From contig NC_085876.1 of NCBI RefSeq assembly GCF_034702125.1, positions 9,973,083 through 10,037,082 on the forward strand: a stretch of DNA of 64,000 nucleotides. The letters run 5' to 3'. The first letter of the stretch is position 1, and every line of letters starts with the position of its first letter. This stretch comes from Engraulis encrasicolus (Eukaryota > Chordata > Actinopteri > Clupeiformes > Engraulidae). This document shows, one piece after another, positions 1 through 10,140 of the stretch. The position numbers were made by a program, and so were the translations under genes. The notes below the pieces were generated by a model, which saw nothing but the letters and a program-made list of their open reading frames with translations, searched no databases and was not told the DNA's origin.

Positions 1-637
1 ATACACACCCACAAGTAGAATATCCTGAAGATTATGTTCAGAGTGTCTGCAGACCAAGCAGGCTATATACTGTATATTAACAGGTAGGACTGACTGGAAA
101 ATAGTCAGTGTCTGCAGATCAAGTTAGTCCAGTCAATCCAAAGAAAACATGGCCAGTGCAGCTGTGTGTACATAACCGCTGTGTATACATGCCGACATAA
201 CAAAAGAGCTATGGTTATGACTCATCAGAGTACAGCGACGACCCTTTTCATAGCAGAAGGATGTAAAGGGAGCATAAGGTTTTAAAATGATTTTATGAAT
301 TTATTTACGTATGAGCATAGTAGGGAATGGTAAAGATCCAAGGGATGATATAACGTGTAACGTAACAAGTAAAATACCATATTTCCCACATTTGGCCCTG
401 GTAAGATCTGGTGGTAAAGTCTTGCAGTGCTGTGGAGGATAGCACGACAAAATAGTCAAATGTTGTTTGTTGTTTGTGTGTTGTTAGGCACAGATTTGCT
501 CTTTTCCCTTCCACTTTCCTCATTACTCCTCCCACACATCTCTTTCTCTGCATCACCCCCTTCTTCTCCATTCTAACCACTGGTACCATGATAACGGGTA
601 GGGATGGCGCGTTCTTGGTGCGTGCGTGCGTGTGTGC

Positions 638-638
<1 letters not shown>
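1..638. other. No recognisable gene; presumed spag1 intron or upstream sequence
   Basis: I see no exon-like reading frame with splice signals and no clear repeat here. The first spag1 exon in the window starts at 2064 in mid-codon, so this stretch is probably intronic to that gene. Confidence 0.5.
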
Positions 639-690
<52 letters not shown>

Positions 691-805
691 GAGAGGAGAG
701 AAGAGAGAGGAGAGAAGAGAGAGAGAGAGAGAGGGGGGAGAGAGAGAGAGGGAAAGAAGAGAGAGGAGAGAGAGAAGGGAGAGAGAGAGAGAGAAGAGAG
801 AAGAG

Positions 806-868
<63 letters not shown>
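639..868. repeat. Interrupted (GA)n microsatellite
   Basis: About 230 bp of GA dinucleotides broken by GGA and GAA variants in the middle. Open frames over it (Arg-Glu or Ser-Leu repeats) are compositional artefacts. Confidence 0.95.
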
Positions 869-869
<1 letters not shown>

Positions 870-1209
870 ATGACTTGAGTCATCCTTTCCTTTCTTCATA
901 TGAAGTGATTGACTGGCTGGCTGGCTGCTTGGTTGAGTGAGTGGCCGTTTGGCTGTGTTTGGCCTTTGGCAGGTGATTGTGCTGAGTGCTATGCTACAGT
1001 AATGTGCAGTATCGACCGCTGCTCTACCCTACTCAGGTTTTACCCCCCCCCCCCCCCTCTCTCTCTGCTCCTTCGAGGCGTCTTTCTTTGAAAATTACCC
1101 CTGCTTTCATTTGTTTCTTTTAATGGTGGACCTCACATATTTTGCATTTTCACTTTTTTAATTGGCAGAATCAGATACAGCACATTTGGCACTGGAGCTG
1201 TTTTACAAC

Positions 1210-1580
1210 CAGGGCTCTAAATTATCACCAGCCAGTCGGCCAAATGCTGGAGAAATTTCAGTTTGGCCGGTAGAAAAGACCAACTTACTAGCCACTTTAG
1301 CCCATTAGTGAGTGTGTGCTTGGCTCGCAATATTAGCATCTACTAGCCATTTTGGCTGGTGATGAAAAAAGTTGGTAACACTTTACTTTACGGATCGCTA
1401 ATAAGGTGTTAATTTCAAAGTAATTTCTCAGTAATTTCAGTCTAATTTTATGGTAATAACTGCTTGTTATTAGTAATAACACAAAATTAGACTGAAATTA
1501 CTGTGAAATTACTTTGAAATTAACACCTTATTAGCGATCCGTAAAGTAAAGTGTTACCAAAAAGTTAATTTAGAGCCCTA
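1210..1580. mobile_element. hAT-type non-autonomous element, host of a nested MITE
   Basis: The ends are inverted: CAGGGCTCTAAATTA on the left and TAATTTAGAGCCCTA on the right. Both sides are flanked by the 8-bp duplication TTTACAAC (1202-1209 and 1581-1588), the hAT hallmark. It has no coding capacity. It is interrupted by a second MITE at 1374-1558. A diverged relative lies at 24511-24687. Confidence 0.85.
1374..1558. mobile_element. Palindromic hAT-type MITE nested in the 1210-1580 element
   Basis: This 185-bp element is nearly a perfect palindrome, with ends GGTAACACTTTACTTTACGG and its complement. The flanking 8-bp repeat AAAAAGTT occurs at 1366-1373 and 1559-1566. It must be younger than the element it sits in. 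Confidence 0.88.
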
Positions 1581-1697
1581 TTTACAACTGCAGGTCAACA
1601 TGCATGCTGTAAGCCCTCTTTCTGTTCCTCACTGTCTCTCTCTATGTCTGTGTCTTCCTGTGGTAGACCGTACAAACAAACCCCATTACAGTCTCAT

Positions 1698-1841
1698 CAG
1701 GGGCGGAGCAGGGCATTTGCCCTTGGGCCCAGGGCATTCTTGTATTGGTGGTGGGGGGGCTATTATGACCGTGGCAGGCCGTATGGGGGGCCCCTATCAG
1801 TGTTTTGCCCAGGGGCCCTGTGTGCAATTGTTCCGCCACTG
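1698..1841. mobile_element. Short hAT-type MITE
   Basis: The ends are CAGGGGCGGA on the left and the imperfect complement TTCCGCCACTG on the right. The flanking 8-bp duplication AGTCTCAT lies at 1690-1697 and 1842-1849. The element is 144 bp, G-rich and has no coding capacity. Confidence 0.8.
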
Positions 1842-1935
1842 AGTCTCATACCCTCCACAGCGGCACACACACACACACACAAATCAAGGGAGGAGAGAAG
1901 CTGTAGACGTGTAGATGAGTCCAAATGTGACCTTG

Positions 1936-2059
<124 letters not shown>

Positions 2060-2063
2060 TCAG

Positions 2064-2190
2064 AGCCATCTGCTATCTGAGGGTAAATCGTTTCCAAGAG
2101 GCCAAGGAAGACTGTGACTCAGCCTTGAAGATCGAGCCAGCCAATAAGAAGGCCTTTTACAGACGAGCGCTCGCCCACAAAGGCTTGAAG
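2064..2190 (+). CDS. spag1: SPAG1-like gene, internal TPR exon (127 bp)
   Basis: This exon codes for the end of one helix and most of a tetratricopeptide repeat: AICYLRVNRFQEAKEDCD, then SALKIEPANKKAFYRRALAHKGLK. It has the expected TPR positions (G/A-x-x-Y, Asp-Cys before the next Ala-Leu, Pro-Asn-Lys-Ala-Tyr-like turn). It opens after a CAG acceptor with one base that completes a split codon, probably Arg of a Tyr-x-Asn-Arg-Ala motif. It closes on AAG before a GTGATC donor, in phase 0. The closest match I recall is the C-terminal TPR block of SPAG1, a cytoplasmic dynein-arm assembly co-chaperone that binds HSP70/HSP90. TOMM34 and other TPR co-chaperones are alternatives, but the neighbour rnf19a favours spag1. 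Upstream exons must lie left of the window. Confidence 0.8.
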
Positions 2191-2505
2191 GTGATCCCGG
2201 CACTGCAGCGTGATGCTGCGCACAGCTGTTTTACGACACAACATAACACACTGACCAGGCTGACTTACAATAGCTGTTGTACATCCATTCTGCAAGTTAT
2301 TCTGCGAGTTGCTATATTCTTCATGGGCCTTGTATACTCTTTGTCCTGCACAGCCTATACTTGTTCACATCCAACAATATCATATATGTATAAAGTAGAA
2401 GTACTCTTACAGATGTAATACAAGTGGTATGATACACATGGTATGACATTACATTTTTTCAACATTATAATATCATGCTGCTGGTGTTGTGATTACATCT
2501 GTAAT

Positions 2506-2683
2506 GCCTCTTTTCCATTGCTGTTTTTGTGGTAGGCCTACAGCTCGACATAGCATGACTCTGCCACCCCTTTTTGCTTCACGGTTGAGCTGTGTCGTGC
2601 CTATTTAAAAAGCAAAAAGTGGTGGTCGAGTTGCGTTGTGTCGAGCTGTAGGCCTACCAGAAAACCGGCAGTGGAAAAGAGGC
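2506..2683. mobile_element. Palindromic MITE (GGCCTACAGCTCGACA family), copy 1
   Basis: Inverted ends GCCTCTTTTCCA and TGGAAAAGAGGC enclose inverted subterminal blocks GTAGGCCTACAGCTCGACA and complement. A second copy lies at 7120-7255. It is in the spag1 intron. Confidence 0.7.
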
Positions 2684-3467
2684 AAAAGAGTACTTCTACT
2701 TCTACTTCATAGTGCTCTGAAGAAATTGAGGGTTCACGCAGTTCATAGGCACTATAAAATGACTTTGAGACTCTCCTGTTTAAAGATTTATAACCCTTTT
2801 CGAATACTGAATATGTATCCCTGTTCATTTATTTATGATGTGCCCAGGGGTGCACCTAATACTGTACCCATATAGGCCTACTGTGTGTCCCTTTGCCAAA
2901 GGCCATGTTGTTACCTACTGCTTATGTCTTTGCTTCTGGGGGGAATATATGCGTTCTAAAATAAAGAAATGAAAACACTTCTCTCTGAAGTGCGCTATTC
3001 CACGAAAGGGGCCGCCTCGCTGCCGAATGTTACCCCGCTTACTACATGGCTAACCTTATACTGAGTACATAGATGTCCTATTCCTGTATTCTCCCTTCCC
3101 CAACTGCACCAGATTCTAGCGAGCAAGATAGACGCTTCTCTGTAGCAAGCGGTTAACTCAGTTGCGCATAGAATGTTCGTTTCAAATGCTGATGGTATGA
3201 TTGTTTAATTTTCAGTAGTTCATGCGCATGATTCCTACAGCTGTAAAGTTTGAATATGTCATCTTCCTGCATTTCATCATAATTATGACAATGATTTTAG
3301 CCAAGAGACTGCAAATTGTGCGCAGATCAGCAGTTTTACTAGTGTTAAAATCACCTGACCAGTCTGTTGGCCAGTAGGCCTACAGACCCGCATGAGGGAA
3401 TATGCAAATGATGTGTTCTACAATGAAAACATTATACATTCTAGCATACATGTAATTAAGTACAAAT
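2684..3467. other. spag1 intron, nothing recognised
   Basis: Unique-looking intron sequence. An AATAAA hexamer near 2961 is probably incidental, because the gene continues with the exon at 3805. Confidence 0.5.
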
Positions 3468-3750
3468 GCACTCAGAGAGTGCAGTCCTCTGCCAAGGACG
3501 CTGTTTGATAGAACCTTTGACTATGTTACACCCAAATTTTTTTTCAAGTATTTTCAGCCCTTTTTTGTGGAGTTAGAAACTGAAATGTCAACATTCAGCC
3601 CATCCTGAAATGGTGAAGAATCTTTTTAAAAATTCCACCAAAATTTCATCACTTGTTCATTTTGTCACTTCCAACAACTCCCCAAAATTTCATAAAAATC
3701 TGTTCATAACTTTTTGAATTATCCTGCTGACAGACAGACAAACCAACGTG
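3468..3750. repeat. Dispersed interspersed repeat, copy A
   Basis: The segment runs from CTCAGAGAGTGCAG to ACAAACCAACGTG. It recurs in opposite orientation at 35021-35254, with recognisable internal blocks such as AACAACTCCCCAAAATTTCAT. I cannot assign the family. Confidence 0.65.
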
Positions 3751-3804
3751 ACTGAAATCCTAACCTCCCTGGCGGATGTATTGTAATGATTATTCTGCTT
3801 CCAG

Positions 3805-3931
3805 GACTACCTGTCGGCCAGCACTGATCTGCAGGAGGTGCTGCAGCTGGACCCTAATGTGCAGGAGGCGGAGCAGGAGCTGGAGCAGGTCACCACGCTC
3901 CTCAGACACAGCCTCATGACCAACACGCAAG
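3805..3931 (+). CDS. spag1: SPAG1-like gene, TPR helix exon (127 bp)
   Basis: It follows a TTCTGCTTCCAG acceptor. The frame continues the previous exon in phase 0: DYLSASTDLQEVLQLDPN, then VQEAEQELEQVTTLL. This is the last TPR helix pair, and the L-x-x-Val-Leu-x-Leu-Asp-Pro-Asn pattern is typical. The exon ends at G3931 before a GTGGAT donor, in phase 1. The donor is immediately followed by an ACGC tetranucleotide repeat, and the exon edge is copied several times downstream (see 3893-4432). If the exon at 4930 is the next one, translation stops one residue later. The protein would then lack the C-terminal RPAP3-binding type domain known from mammalian SPAG1. Confidence 0.8.
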
Positions 3932-4017
3932 GTGGATATCTCACACACGCACGGACGCACGCACGCACGCTACTCAGACACCAACACACAAAGTGCATAC
4001 TGTATGTGATATTGGAT

Positions 4018-4092
<75 letters not shown>

Positions 4093-4223
4093 GGCTACTC
4101 AGACACAGCCTCATGACCAACACACAAGGTGGATATCACACACACGCGCACGCACGCACGCACGCACGCACGCACACTATTCAGACACAGCCTCATGACC
4201 AACACACAAGGTGGATATCACGG

Positions 4224-4258
<35 letters not shown>

Positions 4259-4432
4259 TGCACACTATTCAGACACAGCCTAATGACCAACACACAGGGT
4301 GGATATCGCACACACTAAAGCACGCATGCACGCACTACTTAGACACAGCCTCATGCCCAACACAGCCTCATGCCCCTCATGCACGCATGCACAGACACAC
4401 ACACACACTCTACTCAGACATACAACATACCG
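3893..4432 (+). repeat. Minisatellite made of the spag1 exon edge, splice donor and (CGCA)n
   Basis: The last ~35 bases of the exon plus ~12 intron bases (core CAGACACAGCCTCATGACC then AAGGTGGATATC) recur at about 4093-4140, 4176-4222 and 4264-4311. Decayed copies lie at 3967-3992, 4335-4376 and 4412-4432. Copies are separated by runs of CGCA. GT dinucleotides at 4129, 4211 and 4299 occupy the donor position. The copies lack an acceptor, so they are not full exons. Confidence 0.85.
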
Positions 4433-4929
4433 GTATTCTGTGCCTCAATGCTCTATATTACAATGTTATCCTTCCGCATGGACAATATACCCTTAATAGT
4501 TAAACCGTGCTGAATATTACATCATTGTGAGATCAAAGAGCTCAGATTTGGTATGCTTACACAAGAGTATAATCTGTGTATCTGCGTGGACTCTGAAGAA
4601 CACACTGCATGGAAATGTTAGTCATGCTTGCACCACGATGAAATGACAGAAAACATATCCTGTCTGCTCCAGTCAGGGAAACCGACAAAGGGGGACAAAT
4701 GAGTCAGTTGTCCTGGCCCCAGGAATATGGGTTGGGGGGGGGGCAGAATTGAGTCCTCATTATAATGTTGAGTGGAGGGCAGTGTAGGGGCCTTTCAGAT
4801 GGCTCTGTCCCAGGGCCAGGCAAAGTTGTCAGCGGCCCTGGCTCTAGTCATCCTTGGGCCAGCCTCTCTAAAGTGGACCAGCTTGTTTTCTACAATAATC
4901 TCTGTGTTTGTTTGTTCTGACCCCCCAGG

Positions 4930-5280
4930 CTGAGGAGGGATTGTGACGCTTCACTGTTGGACTTCCAGGGACAAGTCTGGGCATGTGCAGTGGCTTCAGA
5001 ACACAGGAGGACAGACCAACAGACAGACTGATTTGCTTTTATTTATTTTTTTAACCAGACTGAAGAGACCACTTGCTTGGCCTGTTGTTGTCACGGCAGC
5101 GTGCTGTTACAAGTCCGAGTGTCAAAGATGCCCAAAATCTCCACTAACAAGCAAAGAAAGCAAACACTCGCTCGCTGGCTGGCTGGCTGCTGCTCTCACC
5201 AAGGCTGCTCTCTCCCCTGTGGCTGTCTCTCTTGTCTTTTCTGTCCATGATGCTGTGAAGCAGACACAAGGCTGCTCATG
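4930..5280 (+). CDS. spag1: Candidate spag1 terminal exon (stop plus 3' UTR)
   Basis: A plausible acceptor (pyrimidine-rich run ending CCCCCCAG at 4929) is followed by GCTGAG. Joined to the phase-1 donor at 3931, this reads Gly then TGA, so only two bases and a stop would be coding and the rest would be 3' UTR. No other + strand exon with a SPAG1-like frame is visible before rnf19a. The right end is arbitrary. AATAAA hexamers occur near 7646 and 7756, but none can be tied to this transcript. Evidence is limited to splice-site context and frame. Confidence 0.3.
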
Positions 5281-5596
5281 ACACTTAACAGTACGTACGC
5301 CGCATCACATCCCAACTGCACAGCACATTACAGCCGCATGGCGTTTTGCCATTCAATAACACAATGTCATTGATCTCCTGTCTTAGCCTGGTCCTGACCA
5401 TCCCATAATACTACCATTTCACAATCTCTTGGCGGAAGTACGTAGGATGGCGCGCGGCGCGAGGCTACTCCTGGTCAACTGGAACAACCAAACCCAGCAT
5501 TTTAGTGCATTTACCTAGTAGTTAGGAGTTGGTTTTCTTCAGGGTCCATGAGACTGTGATGCAGAACCAGCGGCAGACCATCAGACCACACATCAC

Positions 5597-5866
5597 CAGG
5601 GCCGGATTAACGCACGGGCTAGATATGGCTGCAGCCTAGGGGCCCCCACCTGTCAGGGGGGCCCTGACTGGCCAAAAATAGAAAATTGCAGAATTGTAAC
5701 AGATGCAATATTGAAAAATTAATTTGTCACGTTAGTCTACAGTTGGTAGACATGTTATCCTTAATTCCTAGCTCGTAACCATGTAAATTTCACAAAATTT
5801 CCCCTCCGGGGGGGCCTCACAGCAACCTGTAGCCTAGGGGCCCCAGGCCATCTTAACCCGGCCCTA
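5597..5866. mobile_element. hAT-type MITE (CAGGGCCGGATTAA ends)
   Basis: Ends CAGGGCCGGATTAA and TTAACCCGGCCCTA are flanked by CACATCAC (5589-5596) and CACACCAC (5867-5874), a 7/8 match. The first eight terminal bases equal those of the element at 60299-61976. It has no coding capacity. Confidence 0.75.
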
Positions 5867-6968
5867 CACACCACATCCCAGCTGCATGACCTTCTGCCAT
5901 TCATGCAATGCCATCGATCTCCTAGTAAACTCAAACAAACACATTTAGTATTTCAGCATGTCGTAGGTTCCTAACCGAGAGCCTACAGACGGGACTTCGC
6001 GGTCCACAATGCTGTGATTAGAGTCATGCAGGTCCAGCTCATCGGATAGCATTACGGTACGTCAGAGTTGCATGCCCGCCTTTGGCAAGTCTTCATTAAC
6101 TCGCACCATCCATCCCAATCCCAATTTCCTGGTGACCTGGAATCAACCAACCAAACGCAGCATTGCAGCGCTTTATGCGGGCTCAGTATAGCCTGACAGA
6201 CATGCGTCATCTTCAGGATCCGTCAGACTGGCTGACTGCTGTCTGTGGTGATGCGTAGATCATAAAGGCTGTGCAAGCTACTACTACTCCTCACCCTCAG
6301 GACCACCTGTGTGTGTCTGTGTGTATGTGTCAGTAGGTTTACATGCACAGCTTAGTTCGGCAGTAATCGAGCTAAGCCTGGAACTGCATACTAAATGTGT
6401 GTGTGTGTGTTTGTGTGTGACTGTGTACGCGTGCGTGTGTGTTGGCCTGGGCATGTACAGTACAGGGGTGAAAATGTGCCTTTTGCAAGCAGAGCCCAGG
6501 ACATGCCACGTTATTGCCACACACATGGAGAGAATGCTCCTTCACTTCAGACGCTTCCCTCCATGACTAACAATGGCTGAAATACGATGCAATACAGCAA
6601 TACAGACACAGAACATGCAGCCTAATAACAAAAGCTTTTATTTATGCTCTCCTGACCAAAAAAAGAAAAAATCCCACGGTTGCGTCTTGCATGCACACAC
6701 ACAGAGAACACCCAGATTGGCTATAATGCCTTTGAGCCAGTAGTGCACCAAGAGTAAAATGTGCTTAATTATTTTACTTATTTTAAAAAATGATTGCATT
6801 TTGTGCAGAAAGCATTAGAGAGTCTATTCCAAACAGGTGGCAGCAGTGTTAGGCTACAGAGGGCACAATTGCATATTTTTATGTATTCTATTTATGTGTA
6901 TGTATGTACGTATGTGTGAATGTATGAATGTATGGCCTTTGGGTACATCTCAACTAAGATAAAGTCAT
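5867..6968. other. Intergenic sequence between spag1 and rnf19a
   Basis: Only short GT-rich stretches (about 6306-6445) and AT-rich unique-looking DNA are seen. I find no supported gene. Confidence 0.5.
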
Positions 6969-7004
6969 TTGGTAACACTTCATTTTGAGGAGATTACATG
7001 AGGG

Positions 7005-7366
7005 CAGCGTTGCCAGATGTGCAATAATTATCATATTTATACCATAATTTTGTTCATTTCGTCCTCGATCAAAAAAACCTGATGTACGATCATTTCAGAG
7101 TTATCATTCAGTTCAGATAGCTCTAGTAGGTCTACAGCTCGACACAGCGCGACTCGGCCGGAGCTGTGTCATACCCAATCGAAAAGCAAAAAGTGGCAGC
7201 CGAGTAGCGCTGTGTCGAGCTGTTAGGCCTACCAGAAAAACGGCAGAAAAGAGCCTTTAGATACCTTGAAACAATAATTTGGGTCTTGTACAATAATGTC
7301 CTCCCCAAAATCGATATTTTTGAGATTTTGGTACGATAATTCAGCATTTTTCATCTGGCAACACTG
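7005..7366. mobile_element. hAT-like element nested at the second level
   Basis: Ends CAGCGTTGCCAGAT and ATCTGGCAACACTG are inverted repeats. The flanks CATGAGGG and CATAAGGA match at 6 of 8 positions. A related element is at 18084-18283. Confidence 0.65.
7120..7255. mobile_element. Palindromic MITE, copy 2, third level of the nest
   Basis: It shares the blocks TCTACAGCTCGACACAGCGC and complement with the copy at 2506-2683. The left terminus is partly deleted and the right terminus (GGCAGAAAAGAGCC) is intact. Confidence 0.65.
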
Positions 7367-8212
7367 CATAAGGATGTCATGTAGCTGGCATAAGAATGAC
7401 ATGACATGTTGGGAATAATGACACATTATTGATGTTAATGACAGTTGTCACAGTTGCTGCGTTTACATGATGTTTTTAATGCTGAATGAATCAAGTTGAC
7501 ATTGTTTGGGTGTCATGATATTCCAAAACCTGAATTACATATTATGACAACATTTATAAACATCAATAATGTGTCAATAATGTTCCTGACATGGGAGATG
7601 TTATTCTTATGACAGTTCCATGACGGTCTTTGTTTAGTGTACCCTTCAAATAAACTGTTGCCAGTCACTTATCTTTTAAGTCATTGTCCAGATTCATCAT
7701 TAGATGCATTTTATCAGATATTTAAGTGATGCAGCAGCTTCAATCTTCTGGGAAAATAAATTACATTTGTTTCCAGCTTCCTCATACTGAACTTTTCTCC
7801 AAAATCACTTTCCTTTCTTGTTTTTTCTTCTTCTTTTAAACGTTGACTAGAATGTGGTGTAATTGCCTTTAAACGGTATGACTTGCATAACAATGATGAG
7901 TCTTTTGAAATGGTTTATGTAAACCTCTAGTTTGAGCTGTATGTTGGATGGCAAAAATGATAGTGATACATCAGGTTAAAAAGGTCACAATGACGTCAGT
8001 TCAAACGATGCCCAGCCTCGGACCTGTACAGTAACTTTTGCTTGACAAAACCATTCTAGCATGTTTTTTTCATGCAATGTATTAAAGTCAAAGATATCAA
8101 AACAATTCTTTGTTTATTGACTACATAGTAACTAACAGTCATCTTTGTTGATTTCTGTTTGTGCAAATTGTAATATTGGTGTGGTGTCACTAAATAAGGT
8201 AATAGGCTTTAA

Positions 8213-8575
8213 AGGGACACTGTGCAGGAAATGGTCAAAAAAGGTACTGCAACTATGCTGCTCATTGAAACTGGGTTGGCTATCGCCAAATTTGATATTT
8301 ACATGAAAGTTTACTAAGTAATAAACAAATATTTTCTAGTATGGTCCAAGTAGAGTCATTTTTGCAGCTAAATATGGCTCTTTTTGGAAATCCAAAATGG
8401 CGGACCGACCATGGAGAAGATCCACCTTTTCATGTATGAAAAGTGCAATTTTTCCAGTCATAATGAATACTTAGAATTTGATGGTGGTGGTAAGTATTCA
8501 TGAAAAAGGTAACATTAGTGAATGTGCAGCATGAATTCTGGAAATAAACAACTAAAAATCTCACACAGTGTCCCT
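8213..8575 (+). mobile_element. piggyBac-type MITE (TTAA flanks), copy 1
   Basis: Inverted ends AGGGACACTGTG and CACAGTGTCCCT are flanked on both sides by TTAA (8209-8212, 8576-8579), the piggyBac target. A related copy lies inverted at 31698-32054. It has no coding capacity. Confidence 0.85.
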
Positions 8576-8763
8576 TTAAACATGCCAACTACCCGTGTGT
8601 CAACTCTGCAAGCTCAGAGTGTGGGTTGGATATGACCATTCTGATCAGCAACAAATGGCAAATGGGCTCAACCCACAGTGTGAAGAACTCCATTAAAGGA
8701 GGTTGTGCAGGTTAACCACCAATAATGATTAATAGGTACTTAAAGCACTCAACATATGTATAC

Positions 8764-9090
8764 CAGGGGTTCCCAAACTGTACCATGACGAGGTCCTCCA
8801 TATACCGATAGATTCCAGCCAAGGGGCCCCTGACACGGGCCGTGCCACACCATTTTTTTTCTGTGTACTCTTCACAACCATAATCTCGGTCTGTGAGTCA
8901 GTGCCCCAATGGGATATCTAAAATACTGAATTCAGAGATGAAATAGATTACTATAATGCAGTTTTCAACTAATGGGAATCTTGATTATTTTGGTGTAAAT
9001 TAATTAATAAATTATTATTTTTTAAATACTTTTTCTTCCAACCTGCTGCGGCCCCCCTAGCATCCTTTCGAAGCACTTTGAAAACCACTG
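8764..9090. mobile_element. hAT-type element (CAGGGGTTCCCAAACT end)
   Basis: Left end CAGGGGTTCCCAAACT and right end TTTGAAAACCACTG are imperfect inverted repeats. The perfect 8-bp duplication ATGTATAC flanks it at 8756-8763 and 9091-9098. Confidence 0.85.
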
Positions 9091-9171
9091 ATGTATACGG
9101 TTTGAAAAATTCTCCCTTAAGATTATGGTGATTTAAAAGACGGCTTGGTTTGATAGCTTGCCAGTGTCTGA

Positions 9172-9284
9172 AGTACCACACATTCCAAATGACCTCATTT
9201 TAGCTGTCCAATTCAACCAGGTGATCATTCAAACAGCCAATAATATGGACAGGTGAAACCAGGTCATTTGGAATATGTGGCACT
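9172..9284. mobile_element. Small inverted-repeat MITE
   Basis: The first 20 bases (CCACACATTCCAAATGACCT from 9176) are mirrored at 9261-9280 with one mismatch. The spacer is about 65 bp. Confidence 0.6.
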
Positions 9285-9616
9285 GGATTGTAACTAGTAA
9301 TTCCATTTTGCCCATCACTCGTCACTGCTTAGTAGTGTTTACAAGCAAAAAATTATGAGGTAGGGAGGGAAACAGAGAAAAAACACGATCATTTTCACAT
9401 TACAGCACCACAAGAGTTAAAGGAATTTTTCTTCATTGTATTTTTTTTTATTTCAGATATGCATGTACACGCATATTTGTGAAGCAAATTAAAGAAAACA
9501 ACAAATATACAAATATAAGATGTTTTCGAGCCAGGATCAGTTAAGAAGTGGCTTTAATTAAGACCCTCAGCAGGGTCAAAAGTCAACAAAACAAAACAAA
9601 AAAAACAGTGGGGACA

Positions 9617-9790
9617 GGGGCCTAGACCTAGAAGCTGGTGCAGGAGAAAACCAGGTGAAGTTAAGAGGTAAATCAGCTAATAAGAGAGCCTGGAATCCAC
9701 ATTTTCTCCAGGCTCTTCTACAAGTATTAGATGATTTACCTCTAAACTTAACCTGGTTCACTCCTGTAGCAGCTTCTTGGTACAGGCCCC
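9617..9790. repeat. Long imperfect hairpin (about 78-83 bp arms)
   Basis: The arm starting GGGGCCTAGACCTAGAAGCT pairs with the segment ending AGCAGCTTCTTGGTACAGGC, with about 12 loop bases near 9695-9706. It is probably a MITE. If transcribed it would fold into a long stem. Confidence 0.7.
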
Positions 9791-10075
9791 AGGTCTCATG
9801 AGTCCAGAAGCAGACACCACATCCACAGGGGAGAACAAAACATGAGGGATGGAGGACAGACCAGACCGGCCTGCAGCCAGTGGCATTCAGAGGTTTAGTC
9901 TAGAAGTGATTGATGATGATTATTATTTTACAGAGCAGCACCAGAATGGTAGCGACATTAGCATACACACTGTACACACAAGAAAATAAAACACCAAAAA
10001 AAAGAGACAAAGAAAAAGAAGCTTGTGGTGAGGGTACTTTCATCCATGGACAGATTCTTCCTTCTCCAACACTTC

Positions 10076-10079
<4 letters not shown>

Positions 10080-10136
<57 letters not shown>
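10080..10136. repeat. (CA)n microsatellite
   Basis: An uninterrupted CA run of about 57 bp in the presumed rnf19a 3' UTR. Confidence 0.95.

Positions 10137-10140
<4 letters not shown>

Larger units (their letters stand above)
6969..7663. mobile_element. Outer element of a three-level nest (TTGGTAACAC ends)
   Basis: The left end TTGGTAACACTTCATTTTGA and the right end CCTTCAAATAAACTGTTGCCA are imperfect inverted repeats. They are of the same kind as 12108-12353. A second element (7005-7366) sits inside it, and a third inside that. Confidence 0.6.

Noticed and set aside
3993..4503. His-Ala-Arg-Thr repeat proteins after the spag1 exon
   Set aside because: Produced by CGCA repeats between exon-edge copies; not a protein repeat domain.
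4943..5281. 112-codon + strand frame (MTLHCWTSRDK...)
   Set aside because: It lies in a frame that does not join the spag1 exons and shows no domain; the phase-consistent reading stops at once.
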